A stretch of 19,946 bases of DNA from Dimargaris cristalligena (taxonomy: Eukaryota > Kickxellomycota > Dimargaritomycetes > Dimargaritales > Dimargaritaceae), in the NCBI GenBank assembly GCA_027576995.1, contig JANBQC010000528.1, positions 1 to 19,946 on the forward strand, given 5' to 3'. The translations under genes and the position numbers were made by a program. The notes beneath the pieces are model-generated. The model did no database searches and had not been told where the DNA came from. It saw nothing but the letters and a program-made list of their open reading frames with translations. Each line of letters opens with the position of its first letter. Within the stretch, counting starts at the first letter, position 1. Below, piece by piece: positions 1 to 11,559 of this stretch.

Positions 1-4
1 CTAA

Positions 5-18
5 AGGTCACGTGACCT
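5..18. promoter_or_regulatory. Perfect 14-bp palindrome with E-box core
   Basis: The sequence AGGTCACGTGACCT is a perfect inverted repeat centred on CACGTG. TCACGTGA is the classic site of bHLH and bHLH-zip factors (the Cbf1/Pho4/USF type in fungi and animals). Its position at the window edge, away from the POL2 start, suggests it belongs to a promoter of a gene to the left. Binding is inferred from the motif alone. Confidence 0.4.
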
Positions 19-240
19 AAATATGATGGCCCCCTTATATGGATTTTACCCTATATAGTCGGGTTGAACTTTACCCACTTACTGCGGGGGGAATCGTGTA
101 ATTAGGTGTAGGGTATGATAGTAAACGGGCCAAAATTTAGTCCAATTTATAACCTCGGTCCTGATACTGGTTGACAAACATTGGCGGAGCCTACCCGCGA
201 TAGTAACACATTTTAATAGATAAATATATAAAGCCACATA

Positions 241-270
241 TAAATAGTTATAAATAATTATAAATAATTT
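241..270. repeat. Three tandem copies of an AT-rich 10-mer
   Basis: Three consecutive near-identical 10-base units are visible: TAAATAGTTA, TAAATAATTA and TAAATAATTT. It is a simple low-complexity repeat in the POL2 3' flank, with no evidence of function. Confidence 0.7.
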
Positions 271-491
271 AACAAAAAAGCAGTTAGCTCCAATAAGAGA
301 TATTAGTCATTGATGTATTGGCGATGTTAAAATAGTATGTAATAGCATGGCGTAGGAGTAATGAAGCCCCATGGCAATAATAAATAGTGTGCAACAGAAA
401 ATTGTAATACATTGAGAGGCTATGCCCGAACTGTACGTGAATATGTCCACACGCCGTCTCCTTCTCTCCCGTTCCACCCCTACTCCAGTAT

Positions 492-3400
492 TTAAGTAGC
501 AACTTCGGTTCGCAATACCCAATTGACCGTATCGGCCAAGAGGGTCAGTTTATGGAATCGTGCCACATTTCGGAACACCTGGAGCTGACGCATAAACTCG
601 ACCTGGGTCGTTTTAGCCAGTGCAAACGGGGCGGAACAACTGGCACAGTGGGGCAGTAAATTCTCGGCTTTGACCATGTGGCATTTGGTACATTTCAAAT
701 CCTGCAGTTGGAAAGCCTGGAGGCGGCGCAATAAAAGGTTGACCAGGGCCAATTCCACGGTCGTGCGATCGTATTCGTGACGGCAGCCGAGGCATAGCCA
801 GGGTCGACTCTGATACTGAACAGTCGCCGCCGTCGTCGTCGTCCTGTCGCGCGTGGAGGAGTCCAAAGCCCCAGCGGGGGGCTGGACGGGGACGGGCAAC
901 AGGTCCAAATCACGGCAGAAGTCCAGATCTCTGCAGTAATTGCAGTATTCGCAAATGACCTGGTGCAATTTGAGCGTCTGGCTGGGGTTATGGAAAACTG
1001 CCTCAGTACTGAATTCTCGGACTCCGAGGAGGTCGAGGGAGTTCCGTTTCAGGACTCGTACATCCCGCTGGGCCCCTGCGACCAGGTCCAAAACAGCGCA
1101 GATACTTTTCACGAATTCGAGGGCCGGGTTTGTAAATTGTGCGTAAGAACCCGGGAGGATCGGGAACCGGATGGACCATTCGGACGGGGCCGAAGGATCC
1201 CGCGTAATCGGAGTGGTGGACTCGGACCCGATGGGAGTGGGCCGTGGGACAGTGGAGCAGCGGGCTTGGATATCGGGGATGAGGCGCAGGAGTTTACGGG
1301 TTAGGGTCTGGCTGATGAATTTCCGAGCGAAAGCGGGGTCTTCTTTAGGTCGTTGATCGGACCCGTCCTCATCCAGTTCCCCAGCAGTCTCGTCGGGTAC
1401 AGATGTAAGGGGGGTAGTGTCAGTGGGCTCGGTGGACGAGTTAGACCGATGGTGGTCGTGTAGGGCGTAGATAAATTCGGCCAAAACTAGGTCAAAGTCA
1501 CCGTGCAAGGCCGGCGGTAGGTATTCCCGGATATTCCATGACATTTCGATCTTCTGGGTCAAAGTGCCCTCGGTAGGGGTAGCGGACGGCGGAGTAAAGT
1601 CATCAACGGGGTCTTCCTCCACATTAATGGGCGCGGGTATGGAAAGTACGCCACCGAAGTTGGCTCCGTCCATCCATATGAGCCGGTCCCAGACTTCGAC
1701 CGGGTTCAAGTCAATTTGGTCAAACAGCGGCAGACGCGTCACCGTCCGGAGCAAATACTGGGTGTAGGCCGCCGCGCTCGAACGGGTAGTTTTGCTTGTC
1801 GCGATGATAATCTTGGAGGCATTGGCGGATACGATCCGGGCGCCCAGACGGCGCATTTCGGCCAGCATTTGGAGAAACACTTTCCGAATCAGTCCCTGGA
1901 CCATGGCGTAGAGACAAGGGTCGTAGAGGCGACTGCCCGGGTGGGTCAGCCAGTGGTAAAAGTGCTGGGTCATGATTTCGGCGTAGTGGTGGCCCGGGGA
2001 GGCCGCCGGGGGTCCGCTAGTGGTGGTGGAGTTCGCGGCGGGAGCGGCCCCCAAGGCGGCGACCTCAGCCACGGACGGGGCAGCCGTTTTAGTCGATGTG
2101 CCCAGAGTCGACGTGTACTGGTGGTGGGCCACTTCCGTGTACCAACTCCGCACCATCGCCCGCAGTAAATTAAATACATGGGGGGATATCGCCCCATCGG
2201 ACAATGCCCCCAACGATGCTACGGTCCCCGGCGCTGGACCGGATGGGGTTACCTCTACCGCTTCATCAGAATTCCGGCTAGCTCCCTCCCCCGTTGCCAG
2301 GCCCTGCAGCGTGTATTTCGCCGCTGGCTGTTCCCCGGTTGCAAAACTCTGGCCCGTAAACACGCCGGCGGCGCCTTCCAGCTCGTTGATTAATGGGGCC
2401 TGGAGGACCGTATTAATCGCCAGATTCCCAACCTCAATCTCGACGCACACGGTGGGATACAGCCCCGGGTGACTAATTTCCAGATGGGCCATTTCTTCGG
2501 TAAGCCAGGTGTGTTCGTCCGCTTCACGTCCGCCCAAATCGGGTTTGCGGGTGGGCGACCACCAGAGGACCACGTTCTGATTAGCCAGTTTGCGGGCGAA
2601 GAACAAGTCGGCCAGAAACAAGGCGGGGTCGGCCTCGATGTTGCCAACGGGGGTATCGGAATACCGCGCCAGGGCGATGCGTTCCTGGACCCACTGGCTG
2701 ACATTCAGAAAATGGCCCAGCATGCGGCGGGCAGCGTAGCGCTGCCAGTCGAGCGCGGGTAATTGGCGGTCGTTCTTGTGGTAGGGCATAGTGAGGTACG
2801 GGGCATCGTGGAGCGCTGGACAGACTGCAGCCAGTTGGGGCGCCGTCCAGGCCGAGTGGAGTACTACCACCGTAGGAAGTCGACTCTCGGCCAGCCATTT
2901 ACCCAATTGGGTATTGACCGCCTTATGGATTTGGGCCTCGCTCTTGCAGAGGTGCTGTGCGAACCGCAGCGTTTTTGGGTAGGCGAACGCAAACCCATCG
3001 GTGGCGTTGGCTACATTCGCCTGGGCCAGCTGTTGAGCGTCGGTGGGTAGCTGACTTGCCGCCAGCCGTTCGGCGTAGGGTGTCTCTAGGTTAGGCAAGT
3101 GGAGTCGCCCTTGTACCCCCTCCATCACAAAGATTTCCGTCAGACCCAAGGCGGGACTGAATAGACCGAAAATGCTACGGGTATCAACGGTGGAGTGGAA
3201 TAGGTATAGGAAGTTGAGGGTAGTTTGACGGGCGTCGAGGTAATGTTGATGGTTAGTACGGGTCACCCCAATGGAGTGAAGCAGGTGGTCGACGTGAAAC
3301 GAAGTGTCCGGATGGGCGGCCGCGGCACCCCCCGAGGTAGATATCGAAGGCCCAGGAAACGCCGATGACGAAGAAGAGGTAGATGCTGAAGATGTCGTCG

Positions 3401-6400
3401 AGGCAGTGGGGGGCCGGCGAGTGGCTGCCGGGTCCGTCACCACTGTGGTACACCCGACCGTTAGCAGGAAGCGGTACACCGGTTCAATCTGCGTTTCGTA
3501 TACGCCGATAATATCGGGATGGCTGAATAAAGCCTGGAACGATTTGATATGCTGTTGGTAAACGGGTTCGGGCATCGTGAATTGGTAGCAGTGCAAACAG
3601 GGTTGCGAGCGAGGTAACGTCCAATTATGCACGGGGGTCACGTAGGTCGAATCAGCGGCCACGGGATTGGTAACCCGACTATTAACGAAGAAGACCCGCG
3701 GAACGTCAATGTACACCGCATGCAGAGCCGACCCGGCCAGGATCCAGGCCTTGAGCACCCCGGGCGATTCAGTCGGTAAGATTTGCATAATTTGCCAGGG
3801 CGACTCTACTATTATCTGTCGTTTACGACTGAAGTAGGAGGATAGGCCCGCTACGCCCCGGCGGGGCAGTCCCGACCCCGTAGAACCACTGGTGACCGAA
3901 GCGGACCCATTTCTTTCTCCGGAACCCCCTATTCCTCCTCCGCCTCCTCCGGCCCCATGGCTACGCCGGGCCCGCATCACCGTCCGGCGTTCCGCCATTC
4001 GGCGCCATTTGAGTTTTTGGTATTTCAACCAGGCCACATAATTCTTTTCCGGTTTAGGCACCGATTCGTAAGGGGGTAGCCCCGACAAGTCCAGCGGGGG
4101 TCGGGCCACGTCGATTGTGTGCGACCGGGCCCGTTTACGACTCACCACGACCGGTCGGGATACTACTCCCGCCAGGTGAGCGGTGGGGCGACCGAAGTCC
4201 TCCAAGTCTGGCTCGGTGATTTCCGTAACTTTCGCCGCGGTGGCGGTGGCGGCCGCATCGTTCGACGCCGGGGCGGCCACACGTGTAAACATATCCGAAA
4301 TCTTATGTTGCTTGCGTTTATCATTCAACACCGCCACTCGTTTAGCCAGCCAGTCGGGGTGTTTGACGCGGGGCACGGGGTTCGCAATTTTCTGCATCGC
4401 CGCGGGGATTGTGATCAGTTTCTGAATGACCGAACCGAAGCGCTCCATATAATAGCTCCAGTCGATGATGGTTCGAATATCGAAATTGGTCAGACCCGGA
4501 TCCCGCAGCCATTTGCGGAGAAAGTGTTTCTTGACGGGGGGTTCGGCCGAAAAAATGGTGATGGGGATGGCCCGTTCGGAGACGGGGAGTCCCAACGGGC
4601 GGTTCGAGATAATGAACCGGCAGGCCAGACCCTTATCCTTGACCACCTGGTCGCCCAAGAATTCGGCCAGGCGGCGGGCGGTGCTGATGGAGGTCGATTT
4701 CTGGTCGCCGTATTCGGCCAGGGATTTGGACATGCTCCGGTTTTCGGAAATGAGCTCAAAGAGTTCACTGTCGTGGAGGCTGGACCCTTTGCTGTAGAGA
4801 ATGTCGAGCCACTGGTCAGCCAGGCGCGCAACGGCCGCATAGCATTCCGCCAGGGTGGAACCGTCCAGGAACACCTGGAAGATCTGGGACTGGAAAATCT
4901 TGATCAATTTGAGTTCGCCACGCCGTTTGACCTCGAACCCCTTCAGTTCAGCCAGGGACCCGTCGTGGTTAAATACCGCGTACCGCTTTTTGAGCAGTTT
5001 ATCGGCCGCGGTGGACGCGGGGAGAATCATCGCCCGGTAGGGTCCGTCGACTTCGAAAAATATACTGTTTTCGCTACGGGCCTGGTATTCGCGATCGGAC
5101 CCCGGAATTAACTCGTGGTACTGGTGGTTAGTGAACTGGGCGTGGACAAGATGATTCAACATCACACAGGGATACGAGATGGGCAGTTTCTTGCCATTCT
5201 TCAGGGTGAAATAGAAATTCTCCGGGAAGGAGGCGGGCAGAATACACCAAATACCGTCCGTGTCCAATTCCAAGGGGCGGCCGATTTGTTCAACGAGTTG
5301 CCGGGCCATTTGGATCAGGGTGGCACCCGTTAAACACACGATACCGGCCATTTCCATGGAGTACCAGCGGGACCCCTTACGCATCACGTAACCGTAGAAG
5401 GAGTTCAGAATACACTTATGGGCCAGCTGTAGGGAATCGTACAGCACGATCATTTTCTTGGCCTCGTCCATGGCCGCCGCATCCTTGGCGGCATCGCATT
5501 TACCCTTCCACACCTTGTGAAGACCCTTGTACTCGTAACGCCGGTCTCGAAAACTCCGCACGGTATCGACATAAAAGGAATTCTCCCGCTGGCAAATGAT
5601 GCTCTCGCGGGACACCACCGAATTTTCGCGGATCTTCTTGTAGACTTTACGACAGTAGTCGCCCAACCGTTTCTGGAGCAGCTCGGCCTGGTCTGCCGCT
5701 GAGAGGTCGTTGAATCGGCGCATCCCATCTTTGCTGGGGAACCGCTCGGATTCCAGTTGGGCCCGGATCATGTTGTATTCGTTACGTTTAGCTGGGTAGT
5801 ATTCGCCCCGCCAGGCCCAGGTCATGCGGCGATCGCACGTCTTCCCCGGCACATTATAGTCACAGCGGGCACAGGCGGACTCGTCAATAATGGCGTCCGG
5901 CTGGAGCCGATAGGTCAGAATAATGTTGGGGTACATGGCCGCTACGTCCAAATGGTAAATCAACGGAGTCGCGGTATGGTTCGGAGCCGCCAACAACTGT
6001 TTCAGTTGGCTCACGATGGCATCCTTCACTTCGTCGTAGTTGGTGACATTTTCCAGAGCTTGGTTCGCTTCGGTTACGATACTGAACTGGAGGGCAGCGT
6101 CCACTTGGTCGATTAGCTGTTGGATAGCCGACGGAACAATTTTAAACTGTTCTGGAATATCACTACGGAAGACCCCGGCCTCGAGGGCTTCCACGTGACC
6201 ACCCACGTAGGTCTCCGACTCGATCAAGTGGCCTTCGTACATTTTACCGTACGGCTCTTGGTGCTTGTTAGGCATCAGGATATTACCATCGTAGGCCTCC
6301 ACCATGAGCAACATTTCGCACAGGGTACCACTTCCTTTACGCAACACTTCATCGCCAATGAGCGGGATAACGTTGCACAGCGAGAAGATGAATGGGTGAA

Positions 6401-9176
6401 CGTACTTCATGTACAAATAATACGTGGCCACGGCATCGGAGACGGAGTACTGGGCTAGGGTTTGGGGTTGTTCATTCGCGAAGGGCGTCATGTCCTCCGG
6501 GTCCAGTTCCATGGGGTTATAGCCCAGTTTGGCCGTGGTGACCGCCTTGAGGCCGTGACTACCCGCCGGCAAATAACTGTCTCGCTTGACCCACCGGAAA
6601 CAGTCCATGTGAATCGCGCTCTTACTTTTATACTCATTTTGGTTGTCTTTGTAAAAACCGGTTTCCTATAAATGTCAGTGGGCCGGTTCAAGCACGGAGT
6701 ATGAGATGGAATGTGAAGATAAAAGCCGTTAGTGAGCAGGTTGAAAATCCCCAAGTCAATTAGTAAAAATACGATAGTATCACCATGTCCTGAGAACCAA
6801 GTGCCCTCGCGGGCAATTTCGACCTTAGGGGATACTCGCATAGTCGAAGGATTATCGCCGATTAGGCCCATTCAACCCCCATCACCCAACAGTATAAAGG
6901 TTTGCTGCTAAACACATCAAGGGCTACGGCGAATTTATATTCCGACCCAGTATATTCTTGAAGGTAGTTTGGAAAATATTCCAAAAAAAGCTGGGCCTTA
7001 CCTGGTATATGTCAAAACCGTGAACGACAGAACGTGCCTCCACAAAGGGCCAATCGAACAGGTCGCCGTTGTAAGTGGCTACCACAGTTGGTTTAGCTTC
7101 TTGAATGTGTTCAAAAAAGCGTCTTAGAAGGGCCTTTTCGTTCTTCTCGTTGAAAATAATGAAAGGGCCTTCATACTCGGGCTTGGGAGTGTATTCGAAA
7201 TCCTCAATGTCTTGCGAAACGATTTCGCGGTTAGTGATTAAGTATCCCTAGATAACATTAGATAAGAAAAACCAACAGGCGGTGTATAAAATATAGTGGT
7301 TAATCACTAAGACTCTACCAGACACTATCCATGCGCCATTATAGTTCATCGAGAATGCGTGGGTGAGGGATTCGGCTGCCAAATAATCAGATCGCAAGAA
7401 AGGCCGATGGATGAACCGGGTCGTTTAATACTCGCATTTAGGAATCGAGATATTGCACTTACCTGGCCATCGATCATGTAGGATATCATCATAATCATAT
7501 CGATGCTGGCGTCGGGAAACTTGAGAGGTAATTTGGTGGTTTCGATATCGAAAGCTAGGACGACTGGTTCAGCACGTTTAACCAAGTCCGGCCGGTTCTT
7601 GATCTGAACCTCACCAGCGGTAAGTACTTTAACTTCGTACCATAGACCAACACGAATATCTGTGGTTCATTGTTTTACATTTAATCCAACGAAAAGGGCA
7701 TACACGTAGGTGGTGGTGGGTATTGGACATCAAGTTGTCGTTGAGACGGGTATTGTTGGCTTTGATTGTGACAAGGGTGGTCTGAATAATTAGATTGTAA
7801 GTAGGAAGCATTCCACCGTGGACTTACTTTGATCAATGGCAACACGGACATAGTAGGGCACGTCATATTCCCGCAAGTCAAGGATACAGTCGGCCGGATC
7901 CACAATTCTTGATCCTACGGGATTTGAGCGGTGACTACAAAAGGGAGGAGTGTTGATGGAGGGACAGTTAACGAGGTAAGTCCAGGGGAAACAATTAGCG
8001 ACTACATTGAAAAAGACGATTCGATTTATAACACTGTGCTCGAGTCCGTGGATAATATTACCAGCTACCCTACCTCAGCATGTCTGTGTAGGTGTCGATC
8101 ACCTGTGACTTTTCCCGGTTACGCTTTACGATTGGGTCGAGGGACCGCCGTACTGTGAGTAAGTCCTGGACGTTTAAAAACTCCAGCTTGAGTAATACGC
8201 GAGGTGGCTCGGCCAGATGGTTGGGCTACAAAGTCGAGTTTCGGAAAGTGGGTGTATGTACGTATGGGTCAGTATTCCCTGAATTTGTAAGGAAACAGTA
8301 CTCGTAGTCAATTAACCCCCCAAAAATACGGAAATGGTATTGGGTTTGATATCCCCAAATCCAAGGCTCTTTAAGAAAAACTCGTTGGCAACGATACTAA
8401 TGTCTGATTTATTTAGAACATATCGGTAATAGTTAGTCACTTACTTGGTTTAGATCAACTTTTTTCACTTTATGCACATTGACGATTGTTTTCTCGAACC
8501 GTCGGCGGACATATTCATCGACGTCGGCCTCGGTCCCGGGCTACATAACCAAAATGAACAAAGTCAAGAATATAGTAAGTAGGTTTGCATTGAGATCACT
8601 TAGATTTGGCAATAACCCAGACACGGCTTCGGAAAACCGACTTGTGTTGGACAGTGCTTGAAGATCAATTCGGTTGCCCAGTAAGAATATCTATAAATCG
8701 AGCCTTACCTTGCACATCACATAGAAGTAGGGATTGTACATGAAGGTACACTTGAAGTATTCGCCGTCGTCTTGTAAAAAATAGAGATCCACAGCGGAAC
8801 GAACGGTTTTCTTATCGGCGCCTAACACGGAGGTCTATCGATTAATCAGGGGGTTGTTTAGGTAGAGTAAGGGGATAAGTCAGGCCCGGGAATATAAACC
8901 AGTTAGACCGTATCGAGGTGCTTAATTGGCATCCACATGGTATCAATCCGCAGGTTTTAAACCTAGAACTGTAGGGGGGTTTCTACTGGTCGTAAAAGCT
9001 CAAAGTCCGTCTGACTATGGCTTTTTTTAAAAAAACAACAGCAGATAAAAGGAGAGGTGACTTACTGCCTGCATATTAACGAGCCAGCCTAGTTTTTCGG
9101 GGCCTTCCTGGTAACGGACGAAGCCCAGCCGGGCGTCGATCAGATTTTGCTTATCAACATCGCTAACATCCGTCAT
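492..9176 (-). CDS. POL2: DNA polymerase epsilon catalytic subunit, 8 exons
   Basis: This is the leading-strand replicative DNA polymerase with proofreading exonuclease. Exons, in order of transcription: 9066-9176, 8709-8834, 8445-8540, 8074-8225, 7828-7934, 7463-7659, 7002-7247, 492-6665. All seven introns are GT-AG, and joining them gives one 2,402-residue frame that follows the family throughout (human about 2,286). Exonuclease motifs: FDIET (D235, E237), YNGD (D325), and YSVSD (D422). Polymerase motif A is LDVAAMYPN (D585) and motif C is ELDTDG (D813, D815). The cysteines expected to hold the Pol epsilon Fe-S cluster are C610, C613, C622 and C703. A PCNA-box-like QHKISDMF lies at 1131-1138. 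A Gly/Ser-rich linker near 1240-1280 separates the active half from the degenerate C-terminal polymerase half. Two C-terminal zinc sites are complete: C2250/C2253/C2303/C2306 and C2337/C2340/C2352/C2355. The start is the first in-frame ATG, with G at -3. A longer N-terminus from an unseen exon is possible. Confidence 0.96.
6666..9065 (-). other. Intron-dense 5' part of POL2
   Basis: Seven introns interrupt the first 345 codons: 8835-9065, 8541-8708, 8226-8444, 7935-8073, 7660-7827, 7248-7462 and 6666-7001. Lengths are 139-336 nt. Six donors begin GTAAG, and the donor at 8073 is GTAGGG. The last intron shows CTGAC just before its TTATAG acceptor. Phases were checked by codon counts in each exon. 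The exon starting at 7934 is fixed by phase: AG from the exon before plus T gives Ser, and a nearby TAG at 7916 would break the frame. No gene lies inside these introns. Confidence 0.9.
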
Positions 9177-9332
9177 GGCGGAAACTGGTAATACGTTGGC
9201 CAATGGGGGTGTGGGTAGTCTCTGCACTGGCTGTCGGGGTGATTTTACGGGTTGGCCGTGGTAATCCGTTGGACGTGAGCTAGTAAAGTACTGGTGTCGT
9301 GTGGAGCGACAGGTGGTAAATGTAGCGTAAGA
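9177..9332 (-). other. Open frame upstream of the POL2 start, no ATG
   Basis: The POL2 frame stays open for 52 codons upstream of the chosen ATG, back to a TAG at 9333-9335, but contains no ATG. The translation includes a polar, Pro-rich stretch and RHQYFT. Splice donors elsewhere in the gene are GTAAG-like, and none occurs on this strand between here and about 10000, so an extra coding exon upstream is not supported. I treat it as 5' UTR. Confidence 0.4.
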
Positions 9333-10437
9333 CTAAGTGAATGGGCGTCGGAAGTCAAATAGGGAAGCAAAAGATAGTACAATGGGGTGAAATAAGGATT
9401 CAATAGCTCTAAAAATCTGCAAGTCTAAGGGAGTGTTGGTTTCATATAAGGCGAGTAGATCTTCACTTCCCCATTCGCCAATGTGTTGACTTTTAGTGGA
9501 GGGTACAGCAAGGTTTGTTTACACTTGTAAGGCTCCTCGTCCTATTGGCTCTGGTGCCCCAATCCTTTTTCCCATATTGCCTGGAGAACCCCAAGTTACT
9601 TGGGTTCACTACTTTCCCATTGAAAATTTAAAGGGGGACAGGGGTAATTAGCACTCTCAACGACGTATACAATAATTATCCGTGTTATAAACGCAGTGTT
9701 CTGATTCGAAAGGCACTTCTAGCCTACCTCTTTTAGTCCTAAATCTACCATTAATCCACTCGAAAGGGCGATTTATGGTTTTTTATATATAATAGCTGGT
9801 AGATGGATATTAGCCACTACCCTACGGTACGCCCTATTTACATGGACTGTTATATTATTATCCTGTGCGGTAGAGTCCATACCAATTTAAACAATTATAG
9901 TTGTTTTGTGGCTCTATTAAAGCACGATATATATATGTATATGTTCCTTTTCGTGATCCCCATTCCCCGATTACTCACAGTTTCGAGGATCATAATACTT
10001 CACAATGGTATGCCGTTCGTGGGGTTTTATTTTTTTTTTGGAGTTTTTACTCTTATAATGTAAAAAAATAAATAAAAAGAAAATTGGTGGAAAAATCAAA
10101 ATCGAAATCGACACTTAAAACTTAAGCAAACTGCTGAAGAGTGTATATAATAATAATGTCGTGAGTAAAAACGTATAATTTTAAGATAAAAGCAAAAGTA
10201 ATCCAGGAGGGTTCCAGGGTATCACCAACTAATCATGTCAGCTTCACATTATAAGAGCAATACGGATTCCAGTAAGCTCGGTAATCTAAATAAGTATAGA
10301 ACTGGGTAAATAATGGATATGTAAATGAATAGTGTCGTCAGCCACGAACGGCTAGATTAAATAATATATATCGATATATATATATAAATTTCGATAATTG
10401 ATACATAGTTAACCGCGATGGTTTCTCATTGCCCATC
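9333..10437. other. Intergenic region between POL2 and aminopeptidase
   Basis: I see no gene. It should hold the POL2 promoter on its left side and the aminopeptidase 3' end on its right. From 9770 to 10400 it is very AT-rich, with TA runs around 10361-10390. The plus-strand frame at 9803-10063 is AT-rich and hydrophobic, as chance frames in such DNA are. No tRNA T-arm pattern was found. Confidence 0.5.
9541..9550 (-). promoter_or_regulatory. Possible CCAAT box upstream of POL2
   Basis: The minus strand reads AGCCAATAGG, a good match to the HAP/NF-Y CCAAT consensus. It lies about 370 bases upstream of the POL2 ATG in the right region for a promoter. A 10-base match can arise by chance, so this is tentative. 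Confidence 0.25.
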
Positions 10438-11559
10438 TCACTCTGAGGTATGCGTCAACTCGACTGCGAATCCAGTAGCAATCTTGGCGAATTGAAGCAT
10501 GTGGTCAAAGTCGACGGTTTCAACTGTGTCCTTATCGGAATGAATATACGGATTGAGTTCCATCTCGTTGCTTTCAAAGGGCATAGCTGAGGGGAACCCG
10601 TACTTACTCCACGACGCGTGGTCGGAACAAGCGTATCCGCACTGGAAGTCCAGAGCGGTTAAATTGGAGTAAGTGTGGACCAACTGGCGCGTAAACTGGG
10701 TTAATTCGGGGTGAACGAAATCGGTCACGATACCCATATTACCGCTGTGGTCGGTGAAACCGGTCATGTCGAGTTGGAGCATAGCCCGCACATTGACATT
10801 TCGGTTAGCGTAGTCCTGGGCTATGTCCTGGGAACCCACCAGGCCGATTTCTTCGCCGGCGTACCAGTGGAATTCCAAACTGCGGGCCGGTTGGTACTGG
10901 GCCCGCAGGAGAGCCGACAGGGTTTCAAAAATAGTGGTACTACCACTACCGTCGTCGTCGGCGCCGGGGGACCGGCCCATGTAAGGGTTCGCCTGGTTAA
11001 TGGAATCCTGATGGGCCCCGACGACCACGACTTCGGAGGCCAAGTTACCCTGACCTTCGATGCGCACCACGATACTTTGTTGGCTGATGCGGCGATGGGG
11101 TACCCGCCGCTGGGACACGTTCAAAGTACCACGGTTATTCTTGATTAATTCGGCCACGGTGTTGTACAGCCAGTCGGAAGACTTCACGCCATAGTGCGAC
11201 CGGCAGTACCGGTTTGGGAAACTCGAAAAGGTGGTAAGGAAGATGCGCATGCTGTCCGGCGAGAGGAGTTGGTGGATCTCCTGCACGACGGCCTTTTGCC
11301 GCGGTTCGGTTGGGTAGACCATCGCGGGTAGCAGGTTGTTCTTGGGGACAGGAGGGGCAACCCCAGTGATATCCATGAAGGTTTTTTTGCTGCGGATCAG
11401 ACCGAGTACTTCCTGCTCCATCATCCAGATGGGGATGTGGGACTCCCCGACCTGAATGAGGGACCGCTCATGGCCGAGTTTGTCACTACTGCCCGTGGGC
11501 TGACTAGCCACAGCGGCGGCGTAACAAGCAGTCAGAAGATAAGTAAGACTCGACTTCAT
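10438..11559 (-). CDS. LAP1: Secreted M28 leucine aminopeptidase, LAP1-like
   Basis: This zinc aminopeptidase would remove N-terminal residues from peptides outside the cell. It has 373 residues in a single exon. The ATG has A at -3 (AACCATG). A signal peptide is evident: Lys near the start, a hydrophobic core at 5-19, and small residues before about residue 20. Dinuclear zinc ligands of the M28 family are all present: H183 in GAHQDS, the Asp in GADDDGSG (201-203), E237 with catalytic base E236 in AGEEIG, D264 in LQLDMTG, and H340 in PYIHSD. C307 and C311 in CGYACSDH match the disulphide of M28E enzymes. Residues before about 80 form a propeptide-like region, as in fungal LAP1. Possible N-glycosylation sites are NVS (147) and NLT (299). 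Length and motif order match fungal LAP1. Substrate preference cannot be read from the sequence. Confidence 0.94.
   Translation of the reverse strand: MKSSLTYLLTACYAAAVASQPTGSSDKLGHERSLIQVGESHIPIWMMEQEVLGLIRSKKTFMDITGVAPPVPKNNLLPAMVYPTEPRQKAVVQEIHQLLSPDSMRIFLTTFSSFPNRYCRSHYGVKSSDWLYNTVAELIKNNRGTLNVSQRRVPHRRISQQSIVVRIEGQGNLASEVVVVGAHQDSINQANPYMGRSPGADDDGSGSTTIFETLSALLRAQYQPARSLEFHWYAGEEIGLVGSQDIAQDYANRNVNVRAMLQLDMTGFTDHSGNMGIVTDFVHPELTQFTRQLVHTYSNLTALDFQCGYACSDHASWSKYGFPSAMPFESNEMELNPYIHSDKDTVETVDFDHMLQFAKIATGFAVELTHTSE

Larger units (their letters stand above)
1..491. other. Intergenic flank downstream of POL2
   Basis: I see no convincing gene here. The short minus-strand frames around 284-522 resemble nothing and overlap the POL2 stop. 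The stretch is AT-rich from 200 to 300. It contains an E-box palindrome at 5-18 and a short tandem repeat at 241-270, both listed separately. It probably holds the POL2 3' UTR and the flank of a gene beyond the left edge. Confidence 0.6.

Noticed and set aside
4119..5111. 330-codon plus-strand frame, with other long plus-strand frames such as 1716-2168, 2020-2472 and 4465-4797
   Set aside because: They are antisense to strongly conserved POL2 exon 8 and arise from its codon bias; translations resemble no protein.
7931..8158. Plus-strand 75-codon frame with protein-like composition
   Set aside because: It runs antisense through POL2 exon 4 and intron 4; the minus-strand exon phases and protein match explain the region.
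9803..10063. 86-codon hydrophobic plus-strand frame
   Set aside because: Very AT-rich DNA gives such Ile/Tyr/Phe-rich frames by chance; no start context or homology seen.
10711..11148. 145-codon plus-strand frame
   Set aside because: It is antisense to the conserved catalytic core of the M28 aminopeptidase.
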